A stretch of DNA of 35,261 bases. Source: Methanomicrobiales archaeon (lineage in GTDB: Archaea; Halobacteriota; Methanomicrobia; Methanomicrobiales; Methanospirillaceae). Location: the NCBI GenBank assembly GCA_012729535.1, contig JAAYCY010000077.1, positions 1 to 35,261 on the forward strand. Direction: 5' to 3'. The position numbers were made by a program, and so were the translations under genes. Under the pieces are notes generated by a model. That model did not search any database, had not been told where the DNA came from, and saw nothing but the letters and a program-made list of their open reading frames with translations. Below, in pieces: positions 8,427 through 16,610 of this stretch. Numbering within the stretch: the first letter of the stretch is position 1; every line of letters starts with the position of its first letter.

Positions 8427-8463
8427 CCTCCTTTTCCTGTCAGAAGAGCAGGGGAGAAGGGGG
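8427..8463. terminator. Hairpin between convergent genes
   Basis: CCTCCTTTTCC (8427-8437) pairs with GGGGAGAAGGGGG (8451-8463) in an 11-12-bp stem with a few G-T pairs. It lies 14 bases after the hydrolase stop and 15 bases before the stop of the convergent zinc-ribbon gene, so it could end transcription from both sides. Confidence 0.4.
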
Positions 8464-8477
8464 AAAAGGTTCACTCC

Positions 8478-8675
8478 CTATTTTTTATCCCCTGATATTT
8501 CATCCAAAGGGTACCGGACAAAGGTACAGGATCCGGATTTCAACGTCTCACCCGGGGCAAGGGAGAGCATATATCGTTCAGCATGGTCTTCACATACAGC
8601 AGATGCACAGCATCCAAGGAACTGCATACCGATTGCAGGTTTGCCACAGACACAACAAATCGTATTATCAGTCAT
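8478..8675 (-). CDS. Small zinc-ribbon-like protein
   Basis: This 65-residue protein has six cysteines and a histidine in the first 30 residues: ICCVCGKPAIGMQFLGCCAS followed by AVCEDHAERY. The spacing (C-x2-C, then C-C, then C-x2-H) suggests one bound zinc. The C-terminal half (LAPGETLKSGSCTFVRYPLDE) is unlike known zinc-finger families. There is no signal peptide or membrane segment. Similar short Cys-rich proteins are frequent in methanogens and usually unnamed. No obvious ribosome binding site precedes the ATG. Function unknown. Confidence 0.6.
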   Translation of the reverse strand: MTDNTICCVCGKPAIGMQFLGCCASAVCEDHAERYMLSLAPGETLKSGSCTFVRYPLDEISGDKK

Positions 8676-8836
8676 GAATATCTGGTTGTGACTTTATCCA
8701 TATATTTCATCTGCATAAAAATTTCATAAAAATTCCGGGAAAAAAAGCGTGAGTTTTTCTCAAATTAATGATAAAAGTTACTTTTTCAGATTAAATACCC
8801 ATTCGAATATATTCCCTTTTTTATTATCCGGAAATA

Positions 8837-9949
8837 TCAATCCTTTTCTTTATCTTTTAACGTCATGATAAATGCCAAAGACCCCTGGTACGATATTTTT
8901 TTAGCTGAACAGTGAAAAGAGATTTCACGGTTACATGAATTTATAGAAATATTAATTTGAAACTCGTTTGTATCAATTGTGTCCTCTAATGTATGTGATA
9001 ATTCCTCATGAGAGCCTGATAAAAGAAAAGGAAAGAGACTGAGATTCATTGATGGGTTAATTTCTTCCGATTCTCCCAATATACGGGCAATACGAAGGTT
9101 AGCATACAGGATTTTTCCGGTGATATCAATAACGACAACTCCGTCACATGAATGAGTAACTATTGAGTGAAAAATCTCATATTTCTCTTTTAATGCTTCT
9201 TCCTTCCGTTTATATTCCGTAATGTCCCGGACAAATGCAAAACTGTATTCTTTTTCCCCTTTTTTAACATAACTTGCAAGGATTTCAACATCAATGAAAG
9301 TCCCATCTTTCCGCAGATGTCTTGAAATTCCTAATAGTATCTTCTCTTTCCTCATTCTTTCTTTACTAGAATTCCAGAGTGATCTGGGTAGATCTGGAGA
9401 GATCTGAAATAATTCCATATTGAGGAGTTCATCACGGGAATATCCAGTTGATTTACACGCGTTTTCATTCGCATAGAGGATGTTTCCTTCGAAATCAATC
9501 CAATAAACCTCATCATACGCCTGTTCAACAGAAATTTCAAGAAGGGATAGTTTTTCTTCCGTTCTTTTTCTTTTTACTGCCAGATTAATTTTATGAACCA
9601 ATTCAGTAAATTGTGCGGCACAATCAATTCCTTTTTGTAGATAAAAATCAGCCCCGTTGTTTAAGGCTTCTATGACTACTTCTTCACGACCACGTCCGGT
9701 AAAAAGAATGAAGGGAGTATCTCCGTAGAGTGCCCGGGTTTTTTTAAGAAACTCAATCCCATTCATTTCAGGCATTTCATAATCTGAAACAATGGCATCA
9801 TAGGTTTGTATGGGGCAATGAGTTAATGCATCACGGGCTGATATTAACGTTGAAACCTGGAAATTTCCTAGTTTTTCTAAGTATGTTTTTCCAATTTCAA
9901 GAAGAGATCTCTCATCATCAACATAAAGGATTTTTATCGGTTTGTTCAT
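8837..9949 (-). CDS. Response regulator with two PAS domains, no output domain
   Basis: Residues 1-125 form a receiver domain: acidic pocket D11-D12, phosphoacceptor D56 in DAIVSDYEMPEMNG, T84 in ILFTGRG, and K106 in YLQKG. A short coiled linker follows, then PAS 1 (about 135-250, with YWIDFEGNILYANENACKST and the RDITEYKRKEE PAC end) and PAS 2 (about 256-366, with GVVVIDITGKILYANLRIAR). The chain ends there: no histidine kinase, GGDEF or DNA-binding part. Such receiver-PAS proteins are abundant in Methanomicrobiales and are thought to relay or sense signals by partner binding. No sensor kinase is adjacent, so the partner is unknown. The start at 9949 gives a complete receiver domain. Confidence 0.88.
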   Translation of the reverse strand: MNKPIKILYVDDERSLLEIGKTYLEKLGNFQVSTLISARDALTHCPIQTYDAIVSDYEMPEMNGIEFLKKTRALYGDTPFILFTGRGREEVVIEALNNGADFYLQKGIDCAAQFTELVHKINLAVKRKRTEEKLSLLEISVEQAYDEVYWIDFEGNILYANENACKSTGYSRDELLNMELFQISPDLPRSLWNSSKERMRKEKILLGISRHLRKDGTFIDVEILASYVKKGEKEYSFAFVRDITEYKRKEEALKEKYEIFHSIVTHSCDGVVVIDITGKILYANLRIARILGESEEINPSMNLSLFPFLLSGSHEELSHTLEDTIDTNEFQINISINSCNREISFHCSAKKISYQGSLAFIMTLKDKEKD

Positions 9950-10099
9950 GATATTTTCATCCTGGATAATTATATGATCTTTCTAAAAAGTCCGGGTATA
10001 TCGTTAAAAAAACTGAATATTATAAAAAAGTTATTGTATTTTGTCATATTCCAATACGATGGGTCATTTATGTCCTTATATCTTTTGTGTATGTGGAAT

Positions 10100-10297
10100 T
10101 CAAAATAACCCATCATTAGACAAAGTAATGGACAAATCTTCTGATTCGATCCAGTTGAGAAGTAAAAATTTTCCATCATCTGATGATGTACCTTCTACTA
10201 CTCCTGTTTCATCTTCTATTCCTTCCATAGGTATTGTAAGCCCGGGTTTTTTAGTCCCGTTCTGAATAAATCTATAGATTTTCCGGGCATTATCAAG
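10100..10297 (-). pseudogene. Fragment of an unknown coding region
   Basis: An open 65-codon minus-strand frame reads LDNARKIYRFIQNGTKKPGL, then TIPMEGIEDETGVVEGTSSD and KFLLLNWIESEDLSITLSND. It has protein-like composition but no upstream start, because a TGA precedes it. A neighbouring frame ahead of it (DTDNSWTADL) suggests a frameshifted continuation. I do not recognise the family. The 69- and 74-codon frames overlapping it on both strands look like shadows. Confidence 0.35.
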
Positions 10298-10342
10298 TCA
10301 GCAGTCCAGGAGTTATCCGTGTCGCATTAAATTCATTATTTC

Positions 10343-10729
10343 TTATTCTGGTAACAACCGGAGGGCAGATGCAAGGATCTTTGTCTTTCCTATCAGGGCA
10401 GCAATCATGATAGTGTCAAAAATCTCATCGCGGGTCGCCCCTTCCTTTTGTGCAGTCCCGATATGTACCTTTAAGCAACTCTCTGCACCGGCTCCGGCAG
10501 CAGCTGCAATCGCTACGAGTTCAGCCATTTTTGGAGAAAGATGCTCTGGCCTTCCGGTTTTACAATCGGCAATGGTGGAAAGGACAAAGGTGTCTGCTCT
10601 CTCCCGCATGGCTGAAAAAATGAATGGGATCACACCAAGGATCTTTTCAACTTCAAGCATGATATCATCGCTTAATTCTTCACTGTGATCCAAAAATTCT
10701 GCAATGATCTGTTGATTTTTTTCCTGCAT
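10343..10729 (-). CDS. Carboxymuconolactone decarboxylase/AhpD-like protein
   Basis: The 128-residue all-alpha protein fits the CMD fold. The core motif is ELVAIAAAAGAGAESCLKVH (residues 70-89), followed by GTAQKEGATRDEIFDTIMIA, the usual 'H...A...GAT..EI.E....A' tail. The canonical CxxC of AhpD peroxidase partners is reduced to one cysteine (C85), with His89 four residues on. It is thus more like the single-Cys CMD group than a true AhpD, and peroxidase-type redox activity is uncertain. In methanogens such proteins are usually linked to oxidative stress. It lies 105 bases downstream of the amber-interrupted gene and is probably a separate unit. Confidence 0.85.
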   Translation of the reverse strand: MQEKNQQIIAEFLDHSEELSDDIMLEVEKILGVIPFIFSAMRERADTFVLSTIADCKTGRPEHLSPKMAELVAIAAAAGAGAESCLKVHIGTAQKEGATRDEIFDTIMIAALIGKTKILASALRLLPE

Positions 10730-10834
10730 AGTACCAGATTAGAATATATACCCTTAAATCTGCCTCATTAATCCGGAACATACCTTATTTGAAAAAAATT
10801 ACATTCGAAAAATTTTCGGAAAAAAGGGATCTAT

Positions 10835-11338
10835 TCAGGCAAGTTCTGAAATGGTATCAGCCCATGTCTCAATAGTGGTCAGAATACTGTCTGCTTCATA
10901 ACTGGAGACGGTTACCTTTTCACGCTTAAATCCGACATTGTAGAGTTCACCTGAATCTGTGTGAAATTTGAGGATTACACTAAATCCATCCTCTGAACTC
11001 TCATGTGATCCAGTCCCACCCATAGCAGATGCCAGTGCAGTGTTTGCAAGGATTGTTGAGATGATGGTATCAAATGCACTCGAAGTTCCTGCCCGGATAC
11101 TGAGCCGGCCAACCTGTTTTCCTTCGGTGTTTTCATAGACGACAGTTCCGGAATAATATTCAGCACTTTTCTAGACTGCCGGGAGTGTTTCGCCTCCGGA
11201 GGTATAGGATGTGTATCCCCACGGATTGTCCGTAATAATCCCGTTGATTATGGTGTTCATTGCTGCTTTACTTTCAAACGGAGAAGCAAGTTTCCGTTCT
11301 GCTGATTTTACGGTTGATTTTGTTACAAAATCTGCCAT
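10835..11338 (-). pseudogene. Amber-interrupted copy of the unknown 167-residue protein
   Basis: This is a full-length paralogue of the gene at 20682-21185. Both are exactly 167 codons and share MADFVTKSTV at the start, AAMNTII, IITDNPW and SYTSGGETL, then STILANTAL, MGGTGSHxSS, and ADSIxTTIETWADxI near the end. The frame is open except for one TAG at 11171-11173, where the paralogue has CAG (Gln). No frameshift is present. It could be a young pseudogene, or the TAG could be read through in a pyrrolysine-using methanogen; nothing in the window decides this. No signal peptide or membrane segment. Function unknown. The 35 bases before the ATG are also conserved with the paralogue. Confidence 0.8.
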
Positions 11339-11354
11339 GTTCGATGATCCCCCT

Positions 11355-11368
11355 GTCACTGATGTGAC
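11355..11368 (-). promoter_or_regulatory. Conserved leader stem-loop before the amber-interrupted gene
   Basis: On the minus strand GTCAC-ATCA-GTGAC lies about 17 bases before the ATG and is followed by a G-rich AGGGGG. The same arrangement, with a six-base loop, precedes the paralogue at 21185. It may be an operator or an RNA hairpin next to the ribosome binding site. Confidence 0.4.
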
Positions 11369-11415
11369 CATACTAGATCGGTTTTGGAAGATAAAGGAGG
11401 GAATCGGGGTTTGAA

Positions 11416-11799
11416 TCAGGGCGATTTACAGGTTTGAAATGAGATTTTAAAATTATTCTTACCCGAGAGAGATGAAATAATGATAAACCGGAAATAATTC
11501 ACAAATATTTCCCATTGTAGACGCTTACCCCATGATTCCTCCTTCATTTTCCGTTTTACCCATTCCCGTGCCAGACTTGCCAGAAATGGAACGACAAACA
11601 AGGCAACGATACCAGAAATCCCACACCACCATTCCGGAATATCCGGATAGTTCGTGATACGAAGACCGACGTAAAACAGAAAGATACAAAACGAGAAGAA
11701 TGAAACGGCGGTATAAACCACAAAGATTCCCAGTACCGCCCTGAGAACGAGCGAGGTCTCCAGGAATTCCATCGAGATGGCAAAGAGGAGAAAGACCAA
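11416..11799 (-). CDS. Small membrane protein, possibly frameshifted at its start
   Basis: The 127-codon frame has three hydrophobic segments: about residues 1-20, 22-46 and 58-77. A charged tail follows (REWVKRKMKEESWGKR). The listed start is a TTG. In a neighbouring frame just upstream, KRILGSITLILVVLGL looks like the true first membrane segment, so the gene may have lost its start through a one-base shift near 11800. No family is recognised. The C-terminal 40 residues are less protein-like and may be read past an original stop. Confidence 0.45.
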   Translation of the reverse strand: MVFLLFAISMEFLETSLVLRAVLGIFVVYTAVSFFSFCIFLFYVGLRITNYPDIPEWWCGISGIVALFVVPFLASLAREWVKRKMKEESWGKRLQWEIFVNYFRFIIISSLSGKNNFKISFQTCKSP

Positions 11800-12130
11800 G
11801 TACCACCAGGATAAGGGTTATCGATCCCAGGATTCGCTTATGAAGTGAACCAATTATTCAATCAGACTTAATTGACTATAGTTCAACCAACGGGGCATTA
11901 AATATTTGGAAATAAACCTAAGGATCTGATCCAGGCAATAAAATCAGGCTCGTTGATAAGTGCTTTTCATCATCTTTCGATTATTTGATAATCTACCAGA
12001 TACAAGCATTTGGGCATTCCAATTCGAAAATCCTGGCCACAAAAGAATTTTTTTTAAAACACGAAATGTGGTGACAGATTATTATGAAAGAGTTAAAAAT
12101 AGGCTGGCCGGGAGAGTCCTGTCATCTCAT
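11800..12130. other. Gene-free stretch
   Basis: About 330 AT-rich bases separate the small membrane protein from the C45-like hydrolase. The first 60 carry the possible broken 5' end of the membrane protein. A plus-strand frame at 11960-12163 runs into the end of the next gene and is not credible. I see no RNA gene or clear repeat. Confidence 0.4.
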
Positions 12131-13354
12131 TCAGGCCGTTTCACTGCCAAAAAACGGAGATAATTCGACCTTCTGCCACTCCTTGTCCATGACATTCATC
12201 CAGAGTGTCAGGGTTGCCGGTTCAAAAACGACCTGGTGATTACTCGAGTATTTTCCGCCTCCCAGGTCAGAATGACAGAACTTCGAGCCACCGTCCTCGA
12301 TGCAGACATCACGGATTTCCATCATTTTCTGTGCATCAATCGATCCTTTTGCCTCTTCTGCCTGGCGAAGGAGGTTATTATACCGGGAGAGTGAGTGTTC
12401 AGGGGGTGCAGGAAGGTTCCAGGATGGATCGACAAAATGGTTTGCTGCTGCAATAACACCATCACCGGTTCTCTTCAAGGTCCGGTTTGTTGACTTCTCG
12501 TACACAAACGCCTCGTTTGGTCCTGCTACATCTACGATCCAGCCAACATCAGGAGCAGTTCCGTAAATTGCAGTCTCCAGTGCATTCAGGTCAGAGTAAT
12601 CGAACATGAACCGGTAGTATTCGGTGATAAATTCCGGACGTGTCTCTGGTGCATCGTCTTCCCGGCCACAGTTATCATCAGCGATAAAAAGTCCTTTATT
12701 GTTCATGAAGGTCTCGGGCCGTGCTCCGGCAGGACTCCAGGTTGCGATACTATTGCTGCCATCTGTCGGGCGGTAGATTGCAAGGACATACCATTCCGTA
12801 AGCGGCATTATCGAATCACCCAGATCCCAGTTACGGGAGACTACCGGAAGACCATCGGTCGTATAATTTCCCCAGGCGGCCAGGTAGGAACAGGAGGCAG
12901 GAACAGCTTCCTGGTTTGGAGTGGAAAATAACAGGAAGATAGGTCCGTAATAGAGGACTGCGATATCATCATCTGTCAGCCCGGTCGTCTCTGCCATACC
13001 GGCAAAGATCTCCTTTATCCGCTGCGGGTAATATGCAGGAACCTTTTGGGCCTCCCCTATGATCTCTTCTTTTGTAATTCCCTGGCTGGTAAGGGTGTCC
13101 ATGATGTACGAGTATTCATCATTTAGTTCAGTTGTCATAAGACCGCCGTACTGACGCCCCATATCACGATAGGACCCGGAAAGGACGATAACCGGGTAGG
13201 TACCTGCCTGGTACCGCTGCCCACCCTCGAATGTAGCGATAAGAGGAAGATCAGTGACCTGAGTTTCAGCAGGAGATCGCTCCTGCTCTGTAGAGAGAAC
13301 AGGAGCAGGAATAGTCAGCATTAAGAACAATAAAACGAGGAAAATTTTTTTCAT
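12131..13354 (-). CDS. Secreted C45/acyltransferase-like N-terminal nucleophile hydrolase
   Basis: The 407-residue protein has a signal peptide (residues 1-21, MKKIFLVLLFLMLTIPAPVL). The N-terminal region (Y.VIVLSGSYRDMGRQYGGLM, 53-73) matches the pre-peptide of peptidase C45 / penicillin acylase-like proteins. The candidate nucleophile is Cys155 in ASCSYLAAWG, at the junction where this Ntn family self-cleaves. SRNWDLG (173-179) and MNNKGLFIADDNC are the usual following blocks. It would hydrolyse an amide bond outside the cell; the substrate is unknown. The start at 13354 is preferred because a strong TATA box lies 20-30 bases upstream of it; an earlier ATG at 13414 would place that box inside the gene. 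Confidence 0.8.
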   Translation of the reverse strand: MKKIFLVLLFLMLTIPAPVLSTEQERSPAETQVTDLPLIATFEGGQRYQAGTYPVIVLSGSYRDMGRQYGGLMTTELNDEYSYIMDTLTSQGITKEEIIGEAQKVPAYYPQRIKEIFAGMAETTGLTDDDIAVLYYGPIFLLFSTPNQEAVPASCSYLAAWGNYTTDGLPVVSRNWDLGDSIMPLTEWYVLAIYRPTDGSNSIATWSPAGARPETFMNNKGLFIADDNCGREDDAPETRPEFITEYYRFMFDYSDLNALETAIYGTAPDVGWIVDVAGPNEAFVYEKSTNRTLKRTGDGVIAAANHFVDPSWNLPAPPEHSLSRYNNLLRQAEEAKGSIDAQKMMEIRDVCIEDGGSKFCHSDLGGGKYSSNHQVVFEPATLTLWMNVMDKEWQKVELSPFFGSETA

Positions 13355-13370
13355 AATGGTATCAGTTATT

Positions 13371-13400
13371 TTATATATATATAAAGGAGGGGGTACCTCC
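13371..13400 (-). promoter_or_regulatory. TATA box with adjacent inverted repeat
   Basis: On the minus strand TTTATATATATATAAAA (about 13385-13369) is a strong TATA box 20-30 bases ahead of the hydrolase ATG. Directly upstream, GGAGG-TACCC-CCTCC (13400-13386) is an inverted repeat at the BRE position, where a regulator could bind. Confidence 0.55.
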
Positions 13401-13507
13401 GAAGTGCATACCATGTTATGGATCCTGAATAGTTACAACAAGAAAAATAATTTATATTCAGATTAATTCAGATATAGTAAATAGAGATTGTTTACCTATT
13501 TAACCTT

Positions 13508-14143
13508 CTATTCTTTTTTCTTTTTTACGGATATCTCTACTTCTTCAGGTTTTTTTGCCTCTGTAATCATGCCTCTTCTTTTTAACTCAAAGTAGCATCT
13601 GACACAAGCCTTTACATCTGCCAATGCATTGTGAGCATCCTCAAAGGGACATTCAAAAAGTGTCAGATGAAGCTCAGATAATTTTGGCCATTTGTTTCCT
13701 TTTTTACCTGATGGATATGGAATTTTACAATAATCTGCTGATTTTTTCATCGTGCAGAAATATGTCGGTTTGATAATATGTGCCTCCTGCTTTGTTCTGG
13801 TATATTCAGCAGCGATTACACCTCTGTCAAATTCGATATTATGACCAATAATGAGTTCTGACTGATGGAGAGCAGCAGTAAATTCTGATAGAACATCAAT
13901 AAGAGGTTCTCCTTCATTTTTGGCTCTTGTTGTAGTGATTCCATGGATGTTGGCAACAATATCGGGGATAATGTATCCATCCGGGTAAATAATATGGCTT
14001 TGTTCATCCAATATTGCCTCTTCTTCATCACAAAGAATCCATGCTATTTGAACCATACGTGGCCAGATTTCCGGGTATAATATAGGATCCGCTTTTCTTT
14101 TAGGAAGACCGGTAGTTTCAGTATCGAGGAATAGATATCTCAA
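13508..14143 (-). CDS. DEDDh 3'-5' exonuclease, DnaQ-like
   Basis: The 211-residue protein has all three exonuclease motifs. Exo I is FLDTETTGLP (D7, E9), Exo II is IIGHNIEFDRGVI (D106) and Exo III is HNALADVKA (H171, D176). It is a single catalytic domain with a short basic tail (KKPEEVEISVKKKKE), longer than oligoribonuclease and without polymerase or helicase parts. Related stand-alone enzymes trim single-stranded DNA 3' ends or act in repair; an RNase T-like role cannot be excluded. It is the last intact gene before the toxin-antitoxin region. Confidence 0.88.
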   Translation of the reverse strand: MRYLFLDTETTGLPKRKADPILYPEIWPRMVQIAWILCDEEEAILDEQSHIIYPDGYIIPDIVANIHGITTTRAKNEGEPLIDVLSEFTAALHQSELIIGHNIEFDRGVIAAEYTRTKQEAHIIKPTYFCTMKKSADYCKIPYPSGKKGNKWPKLSELHLTLFECPFEDAHNALADVKACVRCYFELKRRGMITEAKKPEEVEISVKKKKE

Positions 14144-14409
14144 CTTTTCACCAGCAGATGAGAACAGTTATGCTATTCATGGCATTTAGATGATTGCCGG
14201 GTGGGCAAAGGATCGAAATACAACACGAATTAATACACCTGGTTCACAGGCACTGGAGAGACCAGGCCCAGAATTCAAAACCCTCTTTTCGAATACCACA
14301 TTCCGGGTTATTTAAGGGAGAACGATATGTTTAATTTTTATTCTGAATCCTTCCACCATGGAGTATATCTGGAGAGTAACTGACAGCCAGCGATTCAGGA
14401 AAACTTATC
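14144..14409. other. Gene-free stretch before the rhuM remnant
   Basis: This stretch holds the upstream region of the exonuclease. No gene, RNA or repeat is evident. Confidence 0.35.
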
Positions 14410-14760
14410 CACAACAGCACTGATGACTTTCTGATCGTTACCCTGGAATCAGGGGAACCAGGTATGGAGGTCAAATACGAAGATGAGATGATCTGGCTTA
14501 GTCAGAAGATGATGGCTCTCCTCTTTATGTCTCCATACCAACCGTCAATGAGCATCTGACCAGCATCTTTGAGAGTGAAGAGCTTACCCATGAGACAACT
14601 TATCGGAAATTCCTATTAGTTCAACGGGAAAGAAACCGGAATGTTCTGTTGAAAGATTTGAGATTGATTTCTGGAACCGTGGCCGAGAAGAACGGAAAAA
14701 ATATCAGACAAACTATCTCATGAAATTACAAAATCGATACTTACCTCTACAATGTCAAGT
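14410..14760 (+). pseudogene. RhuM-family remnant
   Basis: A first frame reads STDDFLIVTLESGEPGMEVK then YEDEMIWLSQKMMALLF. That is the N-terminal signature of the RhuM/Bro-like family ('E..YEDE.IWL.Q..MA.LF'). A one-base shift near 14530 then gives SIPTVNEHLTSIFESEELTH and ETTYRKFLLVQREGN-type sequence (ending in frame as RERNR), the next family block ('PTVNEHL..I...EL'). After about 14700 the similarity fades, and the conserved 'Y.LD.IIAVGYRV' block is not readable. It is a truncated, frameshifted remnant. RhuM genes often travel with type I restriction loci, and one lies 10 kb away in this window. Confidence 0.7.
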
Positions 14761-15021
14761 TCGAAACAAGAGGATAATGAATTATATCGTTTGATCTTTA
14801 TATAAGTAACTACAATAAAAAATTTTCATATTTTTGAGAACGTACCTTAATTTCACGATTATTTGAGTATGTTATTTTTTAGATCCGGTTCACAATGACA
14901 TAAATCTGGTCAATTTTGGAAAGATGATCTGATACGAAAAAGATACTATTTTACTGAGGGAGGCACTTATTATTAGTGATTGCATAATACTTAGTATATC
15001 TAGATCAATAAGGTGGTTGTC
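14761..15021. other. Promoter region of the vapBC pair
   Basis: About 260 AT-rich bases without a gene. ATACTTAGTATATCTAG (about 14988-15004) is a TATA-like sequence 20-30 bases before the antitoxin start, and AAGGTGG precedes the ATG at 15022. Confidence 0.35.
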
Positions 15022-15249
15022 ATGACAAGTCAGACAAAAATTTCAGAAGGTTACTCCACAGTCCTCCCTGCTGAAATCAGAAAAAAACTAAATTTAACTC
15101 CCGGGGATATTCTCCAATGGGATATTGATAATAATACCATTATTATTAAACCCAGAAAGAGGGTGACACTATCTGATATTTGTGGTGCCATAAGTTCTGG
15201 AGGGGATGCTGTAGAAGATAAGAAGAAAAACCAATATGGTGAAAAATGA
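15022..15249 (+). CDS. vapB: AbrB/MazE-type antitoxin (VapB)
   Basis: The 75-residue protein has a swapped-hairpin AbrB DNA-binding domain. STVLPAEIRKKLNLTPGDIL then QWDIDNNTIIIKPRK gives the 'P..IRK.L.L..GD.L.W' pattern. The C-terminal 25 residues are acidic/basic and flexible, the part that normally neutralises the toxin. The start at 15022 is chosen over a GTG at 15013 because AAGGTGG stands at the right distance. It overlaps the toxin gene by four bases (ATGA), so the two are coupled. VapB normally represses its own promoter. Confidence 0.88.
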   Translation: MTSQTKISEGYSTVLPAEIRKKLNLTPGDILQWDIDNNTIIIKPRKRVTLSDICGAISSGGDAVEDKKKNQYGEK

Positions 15250-15638
15250 TTTTTGTTGATTCATCTTTTTTTGTCGCACTTGTTGATACAAAGGATCAAT
15301 GGCACAAGAAAGCAGAAGATCTTATGCCTATACTTGCAGATGAAAACATCCTTATTTCAGATTTAATTATAGTTGAATCGGTAACCATAATTGGAAAAAG
15401 AAGTGGAGGTAAAGCAGGAGAGCAACTATTCAATTATTTTACTGACAATTGCCATATTGTTCATTTAGACGAAAAAATTCTCAAAGGAGGCATGTTTGAG
15501 TTTTTAAAATACGATGGAACTCTTTCAGTACAAGATGCTGTATCAGTTTTCATAATGAAGACGAAACATCTTGATAAGATAGTCTCATTTGATTCAGATT
15601 TCGATAAAGCTGATGGAATTATCAGAATCTATGATTAA
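15246..15638 (+). CDS. vapC: PIN-domain ribonuclease toxin (VapC)
   Basis: The 130-residue PIN domain has the acidic residues expected for Mg-dependent RNA cleavage: D5 (MIFVDSSFF), E44 (IIVESVTII), D97 (SVQDAVSVF) and D116/D118 (VSFDSDFD). It forms an operon with the AbrB-type antitoxin upstream through an ATGA overlap. VapC toxins usually cut tRNA or rRNA; the target here is unknown. Confidence 0.9.
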   Translation: MIFVDSSFFVALVDTKDQWHKKAEDLMPILADENILISDLIIVESVTIIGKRSGGKAGEQLFNYFTDNCHIVHLDEKILKGGMFEFLKYDGTLSVQDAVSVFIMKTKHLDKIVSFDSDFDKADGIIRIYD

Positions 15639-15641
15639 TTA

Positions 15642-15691
15642 AGAGGATGTCGCACTCAAGCAACACCCTCTAAAAATTGTAAATTTTTTTT
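15642..15691 (+). terminator. Hairpin and T-run after vapBC
   Basis: AGAGG-TGT-GC pairs with GC-ACA-CCTCT (15642-15653 with 15660-15671), with two single mismatches and a six-base loop. A run of eight to nine T follows at about 15683-15691. This is a classic terminator layout directly after the toxin stop. Confidence 0.6.
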
Positions 15692-15779
15692 CTTGACTGG
15701 CATTCAATCTCAAATATTGCATCTGAAGAGGTAATCATTAAGAGGTGCCTTTTCCCTGCATTTTTCTAGATCCATATGT

Positions 15780-16432
15780 TCAGGATATTGAACCAGAGAT
15801 AATGAAGGATTTTGCCTTGATGTTAAAGGCACTTCCCCTGATGATTATCGATATATTTTTCCGAATGAATCCGGTAGTCTCGGATGTCCCTGACACCCTA
15901 GAGGATGAGAGATGATGGAAATAACTCCGGCCTGTCTGAAAAGCCGGATTGAATCTGACGGAGGAGAGAGATAAGTGTATCACCGACAAGTGCATCAACT
16001 TCATCGATACAGAGGACAGCCGGAAGAGAAGAGCGTTGACAGAGATCTGATAATACCATCTACAATGCTGCATCCGGGCCATATATGTCCAGACTCTGTG
16101 TCATCTGATTTTTCAGGTATGGATCACCTCGTGTCCGGTCCATCTGCAATGCCAGTTCGCCGATTATTATTTTTGATTCCTCTTCCAATATCACTTCTGG
16201 CATCTGGGCGGTTTCTACGTTCATGTAGAGTGCAGAATAGTTACTTTCCCGATTCAGAAGATCCCGCAATGCAAGCAGGCATGAGGTCTTCCCGCTCTGC
16301 CGGGGAGCATGAAGAACAAAATACTTTTTCTGACTGATAAGCATGAGCATTTCTGGCAGATTAAACCGGGACAGAGGCGGGAGGCAGTAATGGTCCTGGC
16401 AGTTCACCGGTCCGGCAGTGTAAAAACCTCAT
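15780..16432 (-). pseudogene. AAA-type ATPase, frameshifted and truncated
   Basis: The sequence corresponds to a family of archaeal/bacterial ATPases that begin 'M..F.TAGPV....HY.LPPL.R'. Here the ATG at 16432 is one base out of frame with TAGPVNCQDHYCLPPLSRFN. The main frame (16407-16060) holds the Walker A motif APRQSGKTS. After it ends, another frame carries the Walker B segment AVLCIDEVDALVGDTLISLL, then SSLILCGVRDIRDYRIHSEK, and a third frame has AFNIKAKSF. The C-terminal half is missing. At least three frameshifts make it dead. Function of the intact family is not established, though its members are often multicopy in methanogen genomes. Confidence 0.8.
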
Positions 16433-16610
16433 TGTATATAATTAGTTATTTTGGTAGATGATAGAACCTTTTTCTGGAGGGTTTACGTTAGTAAATTACA
16501 GGGTTTTTTATTGGTATGAAAATAGGCAGAATGACTGACCTGAAGTGTGCAATAGAAGAGTAAACCTAATATCCATCAATGTAACGAAATTAAGTCACAT
16601 CTTCTTGTGT

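Noticed and set aside
11960-12163. 67-codon plus-strand frame
   Set aside because: Runs antisense into the end of the C45-like gene and has no start signal.
12205-12566. Plus-strand frames inside the C45-like gene
   Set aside because: Shadows of the minus-strand gene, which has a signal peptide and clear family motifs.
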